This document shows positions 23,114 through 31,253 of a DNA stretch of 64,000 bases, one piece after another. The notes below the pieces were generated by a model. The model searched no databases. It was not told the DNA's origin and worked only from the letters and a program-made list of their open reading frames with translations. Origin of the DNA: Azohydromonas australica DSM 1124 (GTDB lineage: Bacteria; Pseudomonadota; Gammaproteobacteria; Burkholderiales; Burkholderiaceae_C); the NCBI RefSeq assembly GCF_000430725.1, contig NZ_AUMO01000017.1:274700-338699 (forward strand), given 5' to 3'. Positions within the stretch are counted from its first letter, which is position 1, and each line of letters begins with the position of its first letter. The position numbers and the translations under genes are program-made.

Positions 23114-24028
23114 ATGGCACGCGCGGCCACGCCACCACCGGCACGCCGGCACCGGCTCATCGCCCGTGCCGTGGTGGTGGTGCTGGCCCTGGTGGCGCTG
23201 GCGCTGTTGCTGCGCAGCGTGGTGTTCCTGGCGGTGGAAGCGTCCGCCTTCGACACCCCGCCGCCCGGCGCGCAGCGCCCCGACACGCTGGGCGCGCCCT
23301 CGAAGCAGCTCACCTTCCTGAGCGGCGGGCGGCGGCTGCGTGCCTCCTGGGTGGGCACCGCGGACGCGCGGGCGCCGGCGCTGCTGGTGTTCCATGGCAA
23401 CGACGAGGAGCTGTCGCAGTGGGCGGCGGTGCAGGCGCGGCTGCACGCGGCGGGCATCGCCTCCTTCGTGTTCGACTACAGCGGCTACGGCGCCAGCGCC
23501 GGGCGGCCGACGCTGGCGCGGCTGCGCGAGGACGGCCTGGAGGCGTGGCGGCAGTTCGTCGCCCTGACGCCGCAGGCGAGCCGTCGCGTGGCGCTGGGCT
23601 TCTCGCTGGGCTCGGCGGTGCTGCTGGACGTGGCGCCACGGCTGCAGCCCCAGCCGCAGGGCCTGGTCATCGGCGCGGGCTTCGCGTCGGCGCGCGAGAT
23701 GGCGGTCAGCGTCGGGCTCGTGCCGGCCTGGGCGGCGTGGCTGCTGCCGGACCTGTGGAACAACGAGGAGCGCATCGCCGAGGTGAGGTTGCCGCTGCTG
23801 ATCCTGCACAGCCGCAACGACGAGCTGATCCCGGTGCGGGACGCGCTGCGGCTGTGCCGCGCCGCGCGTGCGCCGCGGCGGCTGGCGCTGCTGGAGCACC
23901 TGCCGCACGACGCGCCGCTGGAGCCGTCGCGGTCGGCGTCGTTCTGGGACGCGGTGGAGGGCTGGGTGAAGGGGCAGATGGCCGCGGCGGCGTCAGCGGC
24001 CGGCGCCTGCGGCCCTGCCAGCCCCTGA
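23114..24028 (+). CDS. Membrane-anchored alpha/beta hydrolase
   Basis: A 304-residue protein with one N-terminal membrane anchor (about residues 17-40) and an alpha/beta hydrolase domain. The nucleophile elbow is GFSLGS, the acid lies in LHSRNDELIP, and the catalytic histidine is in EHLPHDAPLEP. FDYSGYGASAGRP is the typical oxyanion-loop region of the YqkD/ABHD17-like group. The substrate is unknown. It follows the Tat carbonic anhydrase by 15 nt and converges on nrdJ with only 8 nt between stops. Confidence 0.85.
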   Translation: MARAATPPPARRHRLIARAVVVVLALVALALLLRSVVFLAVEASAFDTPPPGAQRPDTLGAPSKQLTFLSGGRRLRASWVGTADARAPALLVFHGNDEELSQWAAVQARLHAAGIASFVFDYSGYGASAGRPTLARLREDGLEAWRQFVALTPQASRRVALGFSLGSAVLLDVAPRLQPQPQGLVIGAGFASAREMAVSVGLVPAWAAWLLPDLWNNEERIAEVRLPLLILHSRNDELIPVRDALRLCRAARAPRRLALLEHLPHDAPLEPSRSASFWDAVEGWVKGQMAAAASAAGACGPASP

Positions 24029-24036
24029 GCGCCGCC

Positions 24037-26958
24037 TCAGCCGCACACCCCCACGTACCCGCAAGCGGTGCAGAAATCGCAGCCATCCTTGTGGATGACG
24101 GTGGCGTTGCCGCATTCCGGGCAGGGCTTGCCGGCCATGGGCGTGACGGTGGCGCCGACGCTCTCGCTGCGCACCGGCGTGGGCGCGGCCAGGATGCCCA
24201 TCTCCCGCATCGGGAAGCCCTCCTCGTCCAGCAGGCCCAGCATCGCGTAGCGGTGGATGATCAGCCGCGCGATGTAGGCCACCGTGCTGGGCCACACCTG
24301 CTGGCGCCGCTCGCCGGGCACCGGGGCCATGAAGTGGCCCAGCGGCTCGCCCACGTTGAGCAGCTTGCGCAGCTTCATGCCGATCCACGCCGGGTCCAGC
24401 ACCCGCATGTCCAGCGACAGCAGCCGTGCCAGGCCGTCCAGCGCGCGCGGGTAGTTGCCCGCGAAGCCCACGGCGCAGGGCCGGGCGACGGAGCCGCCGT
24501 CCCCATCGCGCGCCGCCAGCGTCACTTCCTTGAGCGTGAGGGTGAAGCTCTCGCCGGTGGCGGGGTTGTCCACGTCCACGGCCCAGGCCAGCGTGCCGGA
24601 AGTGCCGGTGCGCGGCTCCTCGCGGCTGAACATGGCGTCCAGCACGGGGGTGGGCCCCGCCTCGGCCGCCTCGCCCAGGGCACCGAGCTGCTCGCAGCGC
24701 CAGCGGATCACGGCGGCGGTGGCGGCCACCACGCCGGGGAAGAGCCGGCGCTCGCCGTGCGGCGGGAACGGCATCTCGAAACTGCGCTCCTCGGCCACGG
24801 TGGCCAGCGCGTCGAGCTTGAGCTTGAGCCAGGCCGCGTCGTTGGCGCGCATGTCCATGGACAGCGTCTTGGCCAGCGCCGCCAGGCCGCGCGGCTGCTC
24901 CGCGCCGTTGACCCAGACCTCGAAGGGCAGCGTCTTGCCGAACAGGCCCAGCCCTGGCCCCTCGGCGGGCAGCTCGCCCACGAACAGCGCGAACTCGCCG
25001 TGCGGGTGCTTGATCATGAAGCTCCACGACGGGTTGCCCGCGGGCAGCTCGGGCCGTCCCGGCCAGCGCAGCGAGGCCAGCACCGGCGCGGGCAGCCGCT
25101 CCAGGCGCAGGCGCTGGTTCATGCCGGTGTCGCCCACCAGCGGCTCGGTCTTGGCCGCCACCGCCGGCGCGCCCACGCTCAGCACCGCGCCCAGCACGTT
25201 GTTCGGGCGGTAGGTCGCCAGGCCCTTGAGGCCCGAGCGCCAGGCGGTCAGGTAGAGACCCTGGAAGTCCTCGTAGGGGTAGTCGGCCGGGACGTTGACG
25301 GTCTTGCTGATGGAGGTGTCGATGTACGGCGCCACGGCCGCCACCATCGCGGCGTGGGCCTCGGCGCTCATCTCCAGCGCGGTGACGAAGGCGCGCGGCA
25401 GTGGCGTGTCGGCGCCGTGCAGGTGGTGGAACAGCCGCCAGGCGTGGTCCTCCACCGCGTACTCCTTGAAGCTGCCGTCGGCCATGCGCTTCTTGCGCGT
25501 GTAGCTCCAGCTGAAGGGCGGCTCGATGCCGTTGCTGGCGTTGTCGGCGAAGGCCAGGCTGATGGTGCCCGTGGGCGCGATGGACAGCAGGTGCGAGTTG
25601 CGCAGCCCGTGCGTGCGGATGCGCTCCTTGAGCGGCGCGGGCAGCCGCGAGGCGAAGCTGCCCTTGCGCAGGTAGAGGTCGGCGTTGAAGAGCGGGAAGG
25701 CGCCGCGCTCGCGCGCCAACTCGACCGAGGCGCCGTAGGCGGCGTCGCGCATCACCTCGCTGATGCGCCGGGCCATCTCGCGCGCGGGCTCCTCGTCGTA
25801 GCGCAGGTTGAGCATCGCCAGCGCGTCGCCCAGCCCGGTGAAGCCCAGCCCCACGCGGCGCTTGTTGGACGCCTCCTGGGACTGCTGCGGCAGCGGCCAG
25901 ACGGTGACGTCGAGCACGTTGTCCAGCATGCGCGTGGCCACGGCCGCCACTTCGGCGAAACCGGCTTCGTCGAAGCGCGCCTGCGGCGTGAAGGGGTCGC
26001 GCACGAAGGGGGTCAGGGAGATGCTTCCGAGGCAGCAACAACCATATGACGGCAAGGGTTGTTCGGCGCATGGGTTGGTCGCCGCGATCGACTCGCAGTA
26101 CCCCAGGTTGTTGTCCACGTTGATCCGGTCCAGGAACAGCACCCCCGGCTCGGCGTGGTCGTAGGTGCTGCGCATGATCTGGTCCCACAGCGTGCGCGCG
26201 GGCAGCTTGCGGTAGACCCACAGCCCGTCGCCGCGCTGGTAGGCGCCCGCTTCGCGCAGCTTGTCGCCCGGGGCGGCGCGGTGCACCAGCTCCACCTCCT
26301 GGTCCTCCACCACCGCCTGCATGAAGGCGTCGGTCACGCCCACGGAGATGTTGAAGTTCCTGAGGTCGCCCTGGTCCTTGGCGTGGATGAAGGTCTCGAT
26401 GTCCGGGTGGTCGCAGCGCAGCACGCCCATCTGCGCGCCGCGGCGGCTGCCGGCGCTCTCCACCGTCTCGCAGCTGCGGTCGAACACGCGCATGTAGCTC
26501 ACCGGGCCGGAGGCGTTGCTGCGCGTGCTCTCCACCCACGCGCCGGACGGGCGGATGCGCGAGAAGTCGTAGCCCACGCCGCCGCCGCGGCGCATGGTCT
26601 CGGCCGCCTCGGTCAGCGCGGTGTAGATGCCGGGAAAGCCGTCCTCCGCCGTGGCGATGGAGTCGCCCACGGGCTGCACGAAGCAGTTGATCAGCGTGGC
26701 GCTGAGGTCGGTGCCGGCGGCGGAGTTGATGCGCCCGGCCGGCACGAAGCCGCGGCGCTGCGCGTCCAGGAAGCGCTGCTCCCACTGCGCGCGCTGCTCC
26801 GGCGCCTCCACGGCCGCCAGCGCCCGCGCCACGCGCGCACGCACCTCGTCCACGCTGTTTTCGCCGTCCTTGGCGTACTTCTCCAGCAGCACTTCCTCGC
26901 TGATGGGTTGCGCCGGCAGGTTGAGGACGGTGTGTTGGCCGAGGGTGGATTCGCTCAT
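24037..26958 (-). CDS. nrdJ: Adenosylcobalamin-dependent (class II) ribonucleoside-diphosphate reductase
   Basis: A 973-residue oxygen-independent ribonucleotide reductase that makes deoxynucleotides using vitamin B12. Active-site motifs include [16 protein letters not shown], the [21 protein letters not shown] loop with the radical Cys and catalytic Glu, and the APTGTISL phosphate-binding segment. The C-terminus has a zinc-ribbon-like CPECGN...[14 protein letters not shown] that carries the redox cysteines. Between the core and this tail are two similar TSCPD-type segments ([25 protein letters not shown] and [25 protein letters not shown]), an internal duplication. The start MSESTLGQ has GGAG upstream. 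No cobalamin riboswitch or NrdR box was found in the 284 nt upstream. Confidence 0.95.
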   Translation of the reverse strand: MSESTLGQHTVLNLPAQPISEEVLLEKYAKDGENSVDEVRARVARALAAVEAPEQRAQWEQRFLDAQRRGFVPAGRINSAAGTDLSATLINCFVQPVGDSIATAEDGFPGIYTALTEAAETMRRGGGVGYDFSRIRPSGAWVESTRSNASGPVSYMRVFDRSCETVESAGSRRGAQMGVLRCDHPDIETFIHAKDQGDLRNFNISVGVTDAFMQAVVEDQEVELVHRAAPGDKLREAGAYQRGDGLWVYRKLPARTLWDQIMRSTYDHAEPGVLFLDRINVDNNLGYCESIAATNPCAEQPLPSYGCCCLGSISLTPFVRDPFTPQARFDEAGFAEVAAVATRMLDNVLDVTVWPLPQQSQEASNKRRVGLGFTGLGDALAMLNLRYDEEPAREMARRISEVMRDAAYGASVELARERGAFPLFNADLYLRKGSFASRLPAPLKERIRTHGLRNSHLLSIAPTGTISLAFADNASNGIEPPFSWSYTRKKRMADGSFKEYAVEDHAWRLFHHLHGADTPLPRAFVTALEMSAEAHAAMVAAVAPYIDTSISKTVNVPADYPYEDFQGLYLTAWRSGLKGLATYRPNNVLGAVLSVGAPAVAAKTEPLVGDTGMNQRLRLERLPAPVLASLRWPGRPELPAGNPSWSFMIKHPHGEFALFVGELPAEGPGLGLFGKTLPFEVWVNGAEQPRGLAALAKTLSMDMRANDAAWLKLKLDALATVAEERSFEMPFPPHGERRLFPGVVAATAAVIRWRCEQLGALGEAAEAGPTPVLDAMFSREEPRTGTSGTLAWAVDVDNPATGESFTLTLKEVTLAARDGDGGSVARPCAVGFAGNYPRALDGLARLLSLDMRVLDPAWIGMKLRKLLNVGEPLGHFMAPVPGERRQQVWPSTVAYIARLIIHRYAMLGLLDEEGFPMREMGILAAPTPVRSESVGATVTPMAGKPCPECGNATVIHKDGCDFCTACGYVGVCG

Positions 26959-27242
26959 CGAAGGACTCCGGATAACGGGCCCGCCGCGGCGCGGGCCGGG
27001 TGCAAGGTGGCGGGCAGTATCACCGGCAGCCTGCCGCCCGCGGGGCGGCACTCGACGTGCCTGTTGCAGCCGCGCGATACGCCTTGCCATGTCGAAAAAA
27101 TGGGTGGTTGCAGCCTTGTCGGCCAGCAGCGCCGTGGGTGGGCCTTCACCCTCGCCCCTGCCCGCCTTCTGCAAGCGGGCGAGGCGATGGAAAGGGCTCA
27201 ACCGTCAGGGCAGCGAAGCCGAAGCCTTGTGCAGTGGTCGCT

Positions 27243-27710
27243 TCAGGACCGGAGGAAGCCCGGGCGCAGCAGCGCCGCCGCATCGAAGTGCAGCGGGCCC
27301 ACGGCATCGAGCGTGTTCTTGAGCAGCAGCGCGTATTCGGTGTCGCCCTCGATCACCAGCGCGCGCTCGAAGAAGAGGCGGTCCGGGTCTTCCTGGCCGC
27401 GCAGCAGCCGCAGGTAGTCCGCGGCCCGGGCGCGGATGCGCACGCGCGGCGCCGCGCCGGCGGGTGCCGCCGCGAAGCCCGCGCCCGGCGCGATCCACAC
27501 GCGGGTGCGCAGCCCCAGGTCGCTCACCTCCACCTCCACCACGCTGCCCGCAAGCTCGCCGCGCTGCGAGGCGTCCAGCCGCGGCCACAGCAGCCGCTGC
27601 AGGCCCAGCGCCAGCGCCAAGCTGGGCGGCTGCCACGGCAGGCGGGCCACGAGGCGGCGCACCCTGTCGGGCACGGGCGGGAGTTTCATCAGCAGGGTTT
27701 CGGCATTCAT
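27243..27710 (-). CDS. ubiT: Ubiquinone anaerobic biosynthesis accessory factor UbiT
   Basis: A 155-residue protein with an SCP2 (sterol carrier) lipid-binding domain: VEVSDLGLRTRVWIAPG, RVRIRARAADYLRLLRGQEDPDRLFFERALVIEGDTEYALLLKNTLDAV. UbiT is the lipid-binding accessory protein of the oxygen-independent ubiquinone pathway. Its ATG overlaps the ubiV stop by four bases (27707-27710), placing it last in ubiU-ubiV-ubiT. Confidence 0.93.
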   Translation of the reverse strand: MNAETLLMKLPPVPDRVRRLVARLPWQPPSLALALGLQRLLWPRLDASQRGELAGSVVEVEVSDLGLRTRVWIAPGAGFAAAPAGAAPRVRIRARAADYLRLLRGQEDPDRLFFERALVIEGDTEYALLLKNTLDAVGPLHFDAAALLRPGFLRS

Positions 27711-28645
27711 GCGGCGCTCCATTGCAGGCCCGGACGGCCCAGCGCGTAACCATTGACCAGCGCCCCCGGCAGCGGCAGGGCCTGCATCGCGGCCAGCGCC
27801 TGCGCCGCGTCGGCGCCCTCGTTGAACACGGCCTCGTGCAGCCGCAGCACCTCGCCGAAGCCCTGGGCGCAGGGGGACAACCGCAGGCGCGACACGCCCG
27901 CGGCGCGCAGCGCGCCGGGACGGTCCAGCACGCACTGCAGTCCGGCCGACTGCGTCTGGATGCCGTTGAGCACCAGGAAGTCCTCGCCCTCGCCCGACTT
28001 CAGCAGCAGCCCGTCGGGATCGCCCAGGCAGCGGAACTCGCACTCGTCCTTGGGCAACTTGTGATGCCGCGCCGTGAAGCAGCGCGCCGAGAAGGCCAGC
28101 GGCATGCGGCCGAAGGCGAAGAACTCCGTCGCCACGGCCTCGCCCTGCGGCGTGCGCACGGGATCAGCGGGCGGATTGATGCGCGCCACGGTGGCCAGGT
28201 CCAGCTCCACCGGCGGCACCCAGCGCGCGGCGCCCAGCGCGGCGTACTCCTGCAGCGCCTCGCGGCTGTAGACGTTGACGTGCGGCGAGAGCATGAAGCG
28301 CCGGCCCAGCAGCCGATGCAGCGCCGAGGCGTCGCCGGCCTCGACGATGAACTGGTCCTGCGCGCAGCGCTCGCGCAGCGTGCGCAGCTCGGCCTCGCTC
28401 TCGACCAGCGCCTGCGTCGCCAGCACGACTTCCTTGCCCGCCTGGCGCAGCGCCTGCGCAAGGTCGAACCAGTCGGCAGCCTTGAACTCGCGCCGGCGCG
28501 AGCACACCACCTCGCCCAGCACCACGGCGTCCGCGGGGCCGTCGGCCACCTCGGCGTAGAAATTCGTCAGCGCCTGGCGCGACCAGTGGTAGAGCACCGG
28601 CCCCACCACCAGCGCCATGCGCGATGCGTCGATGTCGGTCGTCAT
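27707..28645 (-). CDS. ubiV: Ubiquinone biosynthesis protein UbiV (U32 family, O2-independent hydroxylase)
   Basis: A 312-residue peptidase-U32-family protein. With UbiU it hydroxylates the ubiquinone ring without oxygen, using iron-sulfur clusters. Candidate 4Fe-4S cysteines are in EVVCSRRREF and in CFTARHHKLPKDECEFRC. Typical family text includes MALVVGPVLYHW and SPHVNVYSREALQEYAALGA. It starts 5 nt after the ubiU stop and overlaps ubiT by four bases. Confidence 0.95.
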   Translation of the reverse strand: MTTDIDASRMALVVGPVLYHWSRQALTNFYAEVADGPADAVVLGEVVCSRRREFKAADWFDLAQALRQAGKEVVLATQALVESEAELRTLRERCAQDQFIVEAGDASALHRLLGRRFMLSPHVNVYSREALQEYAALGAARWVPPVELDLATVARINPPADPVRTPQGEAVATEFFAFGRMPLAFSARCFTARHHKLPKDECEFRCLGDPDGLLLKSGEGEDFLVLNGIQTQSAGLQCVLDRPGALRAAGVSRLRLSPCAQGFGEVLRLHEAVFNEGADAAQALAAMQALPLPGALVNGYALGRPGLQWSAA

Positions 28646-28650
28646 GCGCC

Positions 28651-29670
28651 TCACCTCCACGGCCGGCTGTAGGCGCCCAGCGTGTGCTGCTGGGCCTCGG
28701 CGTGGCGCGCCAGGCCGGCTTCCCAGGGCGGCTGGATCTCGAAGTTTTCCGGGTCGGCGGCGCAGCGGTCGATGGCCTGGCGCCAGATGCGCGTGACCTG
28801 CTCGATGTAGCTGGCGCTGCGCTGGCGGCCCTCGATCTTGATGGCCGCGATGCCCAGCGCCATGAGCTGCGGCAGCAGCGCCATGCTGTTGAGGCTGGTG
28901 GGCTCCTCGATGGCGTACTCGCGCCGCCCCTCCACGTCGAAGCGGCCCTTGCACAGCGTGGGATAGCCGCGCGACTCGTCGGGCGCGAAGCGGTCGATGA
29001 GCACGCCGCCCAGGCGCGCATCCACGCCGCGCGGCGTCTCCTCCCAGCGCACGGCCGAGGCCGGCGAGCACACGCCGGCGTTGTTGGGCGACTGGCCCGT
29101 GGCGTAGGAGGACAGCGCGCAGCGCCCTTCCACCATCACGCACAGGCTGCCGAAGCCGAAGACCTCGATCTCGGCCGCGGTGTGGCGCGCCAGGTGCCCG
29201 ACGTGGCTGAGCGTGAGCACGCGCGGCAGCACCGCGCGGCGGATGCCGTAGCGCTCGCGGTAGAACTCGATGGCCTCGTAGCTCGTGGCCGAGGCCTGCA
29301 CGCTCAGGTGCAGGCGCAACTGTGGGTGCGTGCGCTGCGCGTAGGCCAGCACCGCGATGTCGGCGCAGATGAGCGCATCGGCGCCCATGGCCACGGCCGT
29401 GTCCACGGCGCGGAACCAGCGCTCGCTGTCGCCGGCGCGTGCGAAGGTGTTGAGCGCCATGAGGACCTGGCGTCCGCGCGCATGGGCATAGCGCACGCCC
29501 TCTCGCGCCTGGGCCAGGTCGAAGTTCAGGCCGGCGAAGTTGCGCGCGTTGGTCGCGTCCTTCAGGCCCATGTAGACGGCATCGGCGCCGGCATCCACGG
29601 CCAGCTGCAGCGCGCGCAGCGAGCCGGCCGGGGCCACCAGCTCGGGTTTCTTGGTGTGAAGGGAAGACAT
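28651..29670 (-). CDS. ubiU: Ubiquinone biosynthesis protein UbiU (U32 family)
   Basis: A 339-residue U32-family partner of UbiV. Four cysteines expected to hold the 4Fe-4S cluster lie in GSLCVMVEGRCALSSY, NNAGVCSPA and YPTLCKGRF. The N-terminus KPELVAPAGSLRALQLAVDAGADAVYMG is typical. The ATG at 29670 is preferred over an in-frame TTG at 29688, although neither has a strong ribosome binding site. First gene of the ubiUVT operon. With narGHJI in the same window it supports nitrate respiration on ubiquinone without oxygen. Confidence 0.95.
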   Translation of the reverse strand: MSSLHTKKPELVAPAGSLRALQLAVDAGADAVYMGLKDATNARNFAGLNFDLAQAREGVRYAHARGRQVLMALNTFARAGDSERWFRAVDTAVAMGADALICADIAVLAYAQRTHPQLRLHLSVQASATSYEAIEFYRERYGIRRAVLPRVLTLSHVGHLARHTAAEIEVFGFGSLCVMVEGRCALSSYATGQSPNNAGVCSPASAVRWEETPRGVDARLGGVLIDRFAPDESRGYPTLCKGRFDVEGRREYAIEEPTSLNSMALLPQLMALGIAAIKIEGRQRSASYIEQVTRIWRQAIDRCAADPENFEIQPPWEAGLARHAEAQQHTLGAYSRPWR

Positions 29671-29725
29671 CCGGGATCGGTCAGACAACGGTGGGCGGAT
29701 TGTCTGGATGCGCCCGGCACGGGAA

Positions 29726-29739
29726 CTGACCCAGGTCTA
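29726..29739 (-). promoter_or_regulatory. Weak candidate FNR/DNR-type box upstream of ubiU
   Basis: Read leftward, TAGAC-CTGG-GTCAG matches the TTGAC-N4-GTCAA form of CRP/FNR-family boxes at 8 of 10 half-site positions, centred about 62 nt upstream of ubiU. It matches the strict TTGAT-N4-ATCAA form less well. ubiUVT is anaerobically induced in other bacteria, which is the main reason to note it. Confidence 0.22.
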
Positions 29740-29918
29740 GGCGCAGCGCAATTGATGCCATGGCCCTTGCGCACCCATGGTCATGGGGCCCTTTCCCGGT
29801 AGTCCGATCCGCCCGCGGCCTCCACCGGGCTGGGCCCCGCGACTGCCCAGGAAATCCCCCCGGCACACGCATTGCCGCTCCCTGCCTTGTTTGTCCATAT
29901 CCGTAGGAAGGAGATCCC

Positions 29919-31253
29919 GTGGGTCAACTCAATGCCTCCGGCCCTGTGGCGCCCGTGCGCCCGGCCGCCACTGCCGGTGGATTCGACGTGCTCGTGGTCG
30001 GCGCCGGTTTCGCCGGCAGCGTGCTGGCCGAGCGTCTGGCCAGCCAGCTGGGACTGCGCGTGCTCGTGTGCGACAAGCGCCCCCACATCGGCGGCAACGC
30101 CCATGACCGCTACGACGACGCCGGGCTGCTGGTGCACCCCTACGGGCCGCACATCTTCCACACCAACTCCGCCGAGGTCTTCGACTACCTCTCGAAGTTC
30201 ACCGAGTGGCGCCCCTACCAGCACCGCGTGCTCGCCAGCGTGGACGGGCAGCTGCTGCCCATGCCCATCAACCTCGACACCGTCAACCGCCTCTACGGCA
30301 TGAACCTTACGGCGCTGGAGATGGAGGGCTTTCTCGCCTCCATGGCCGAGAAGCTGGAGAGCGTCAAGACTTCCGAGGACATGGTGGTCAGCAAGGTCGG
30401 GCGCGACCTCTACAACAAGTTCTTCCGCAACTACACGCGCAAGCAGTGGGGGCTGGACCCGTCCGAGCTCGACGCCAGCGTCACCGCGCGCGTGCCCACG
30501 CGCTGCAACCGCGACGACCGCTACTTCACCGACACCTATCAGGCCATGCCGCGCGCGGGCTACACGCGCATGTTCGAGCGCATGCTGGCGCACCCGAACA
30601 TCAAGCTCATGCTCAACACCGACTACCGCGAGATCGAGCAGCTGATCCCGTGGCGGCACATGATCTACACCGGGCCGATCGATGCCTACTTCAACTACCG
30701 CCACGGCCGCCTGCCCTACCGCAGCCTGCGCTTCGAGCACGTGACGCTGCCGCAGGAGCATTTCCAGCCCGTGGGCACGGTCAACTTCCCCAACGACTAC
30801 GCCTACACGCGCAGCACCGAGTTCAAGCACCTGACCGGGCAGCAGCACGCGCAGACCTCGGTGGTCTACGAGTTCCCCTGCGACGAGGGCGACCCCTACT
30901 ACCCCGTGCCGCGGCCGCAGAACGCCGAGCTCTACCGCCTCTACCAGGCCGAGGCGGAGGGGCTGCCCAACGTCAGCTTCGTGGGCCGCTTGGCGACCTA
31001 CAAGTACTACAACATGGACCAGGTGGTGGCCCAGGCGCTGACCACCTTCAAGAAGCTCAAGGGCGAGCTCGCCCCCGAGCCGGTGGCGGTGTCCGCCGCG
31101 GCCGGCGTGACGGCGGCGGAAACGGCGCCGCTGGCCGCGGCGACCCGCGGCGCCAGCGACGACGCCATGCCGCGGCCGGTCAACGGGGCGCCCGTGCGCG
31201 CGCTGCGCGAGGCACCCGGCGGCGCGGCGTTCCAGGGCTCTTCCGCCCCGTGA
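29919..31253 (+). CDS. glf: UDP-galactopyranose mutase
   Basis: A 444-residue flavoenzyme that converts UDP-galactopyranose to UDP-galactofuranose for cell-surface polysaccharides. The FAD-binding motif is VLVVGAGFAGSVLAERLA, followed by DKRPHIGGNAHD and PYGPHIFHTN. The substrate-binding region includes NYTRKQWG, YTGPIDAYFNYRHGRLPYRSLRFE and EFPCDEGDPYYPVP. It starts with GTG at 29919 behind AAGGAGAT. A 60-residue Ala/Pro-rich tail follows the normal end. The stop overlaps the next gene start (TGATG), so both are made together. Confidence 0.96.
   Translation: MGQLNASGPVAPVRPAATAGGFDVLVVGAGFAGSVLAERLASQLGLRVLVCDKRPHIGGNAHDRYDDAGLLVHPYGPHIFHTNSAEVFDYLSKFTEWRPYQHRVLASVDGQLLPMPINLDTVNRLYGMNLTALEMEGFLASMAEKLESVKTSEDMVVSKVGRDLYNKFFRNYTRKQWGLDPSELDASVTARVPTRCNRDDRYFTDTYQAMPRAGYTRMFERMLAHPNIKLMLNTDYREIEQLIPWRHMIYTGPIDAYFNYRHGRLPYRSLRFEHVTLPQEHFQPVGTVNFPNDYAYTRSTEFKHLTGQQHAQTSVVYEFPCDEGDPYYPVPRPQNAELYRLYQAEAEGLPNVSFVGRLATYKYYNMDQVVAQALTTFKKLKGELAPEPVAVSAAAGVTAAETAPLAAATRGASDDAMPRPVNGAPVRALREAPGGAAFQGSSAP

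Noticed and set aside
26959..27242. Possible cobalamin riboswitch or NrdR box upstream of nrdJ
   Set aside because: Neither the B12-box type conserved core nor an ACAnnATATTGT-like NrdR palindrome could be found in this stretch.
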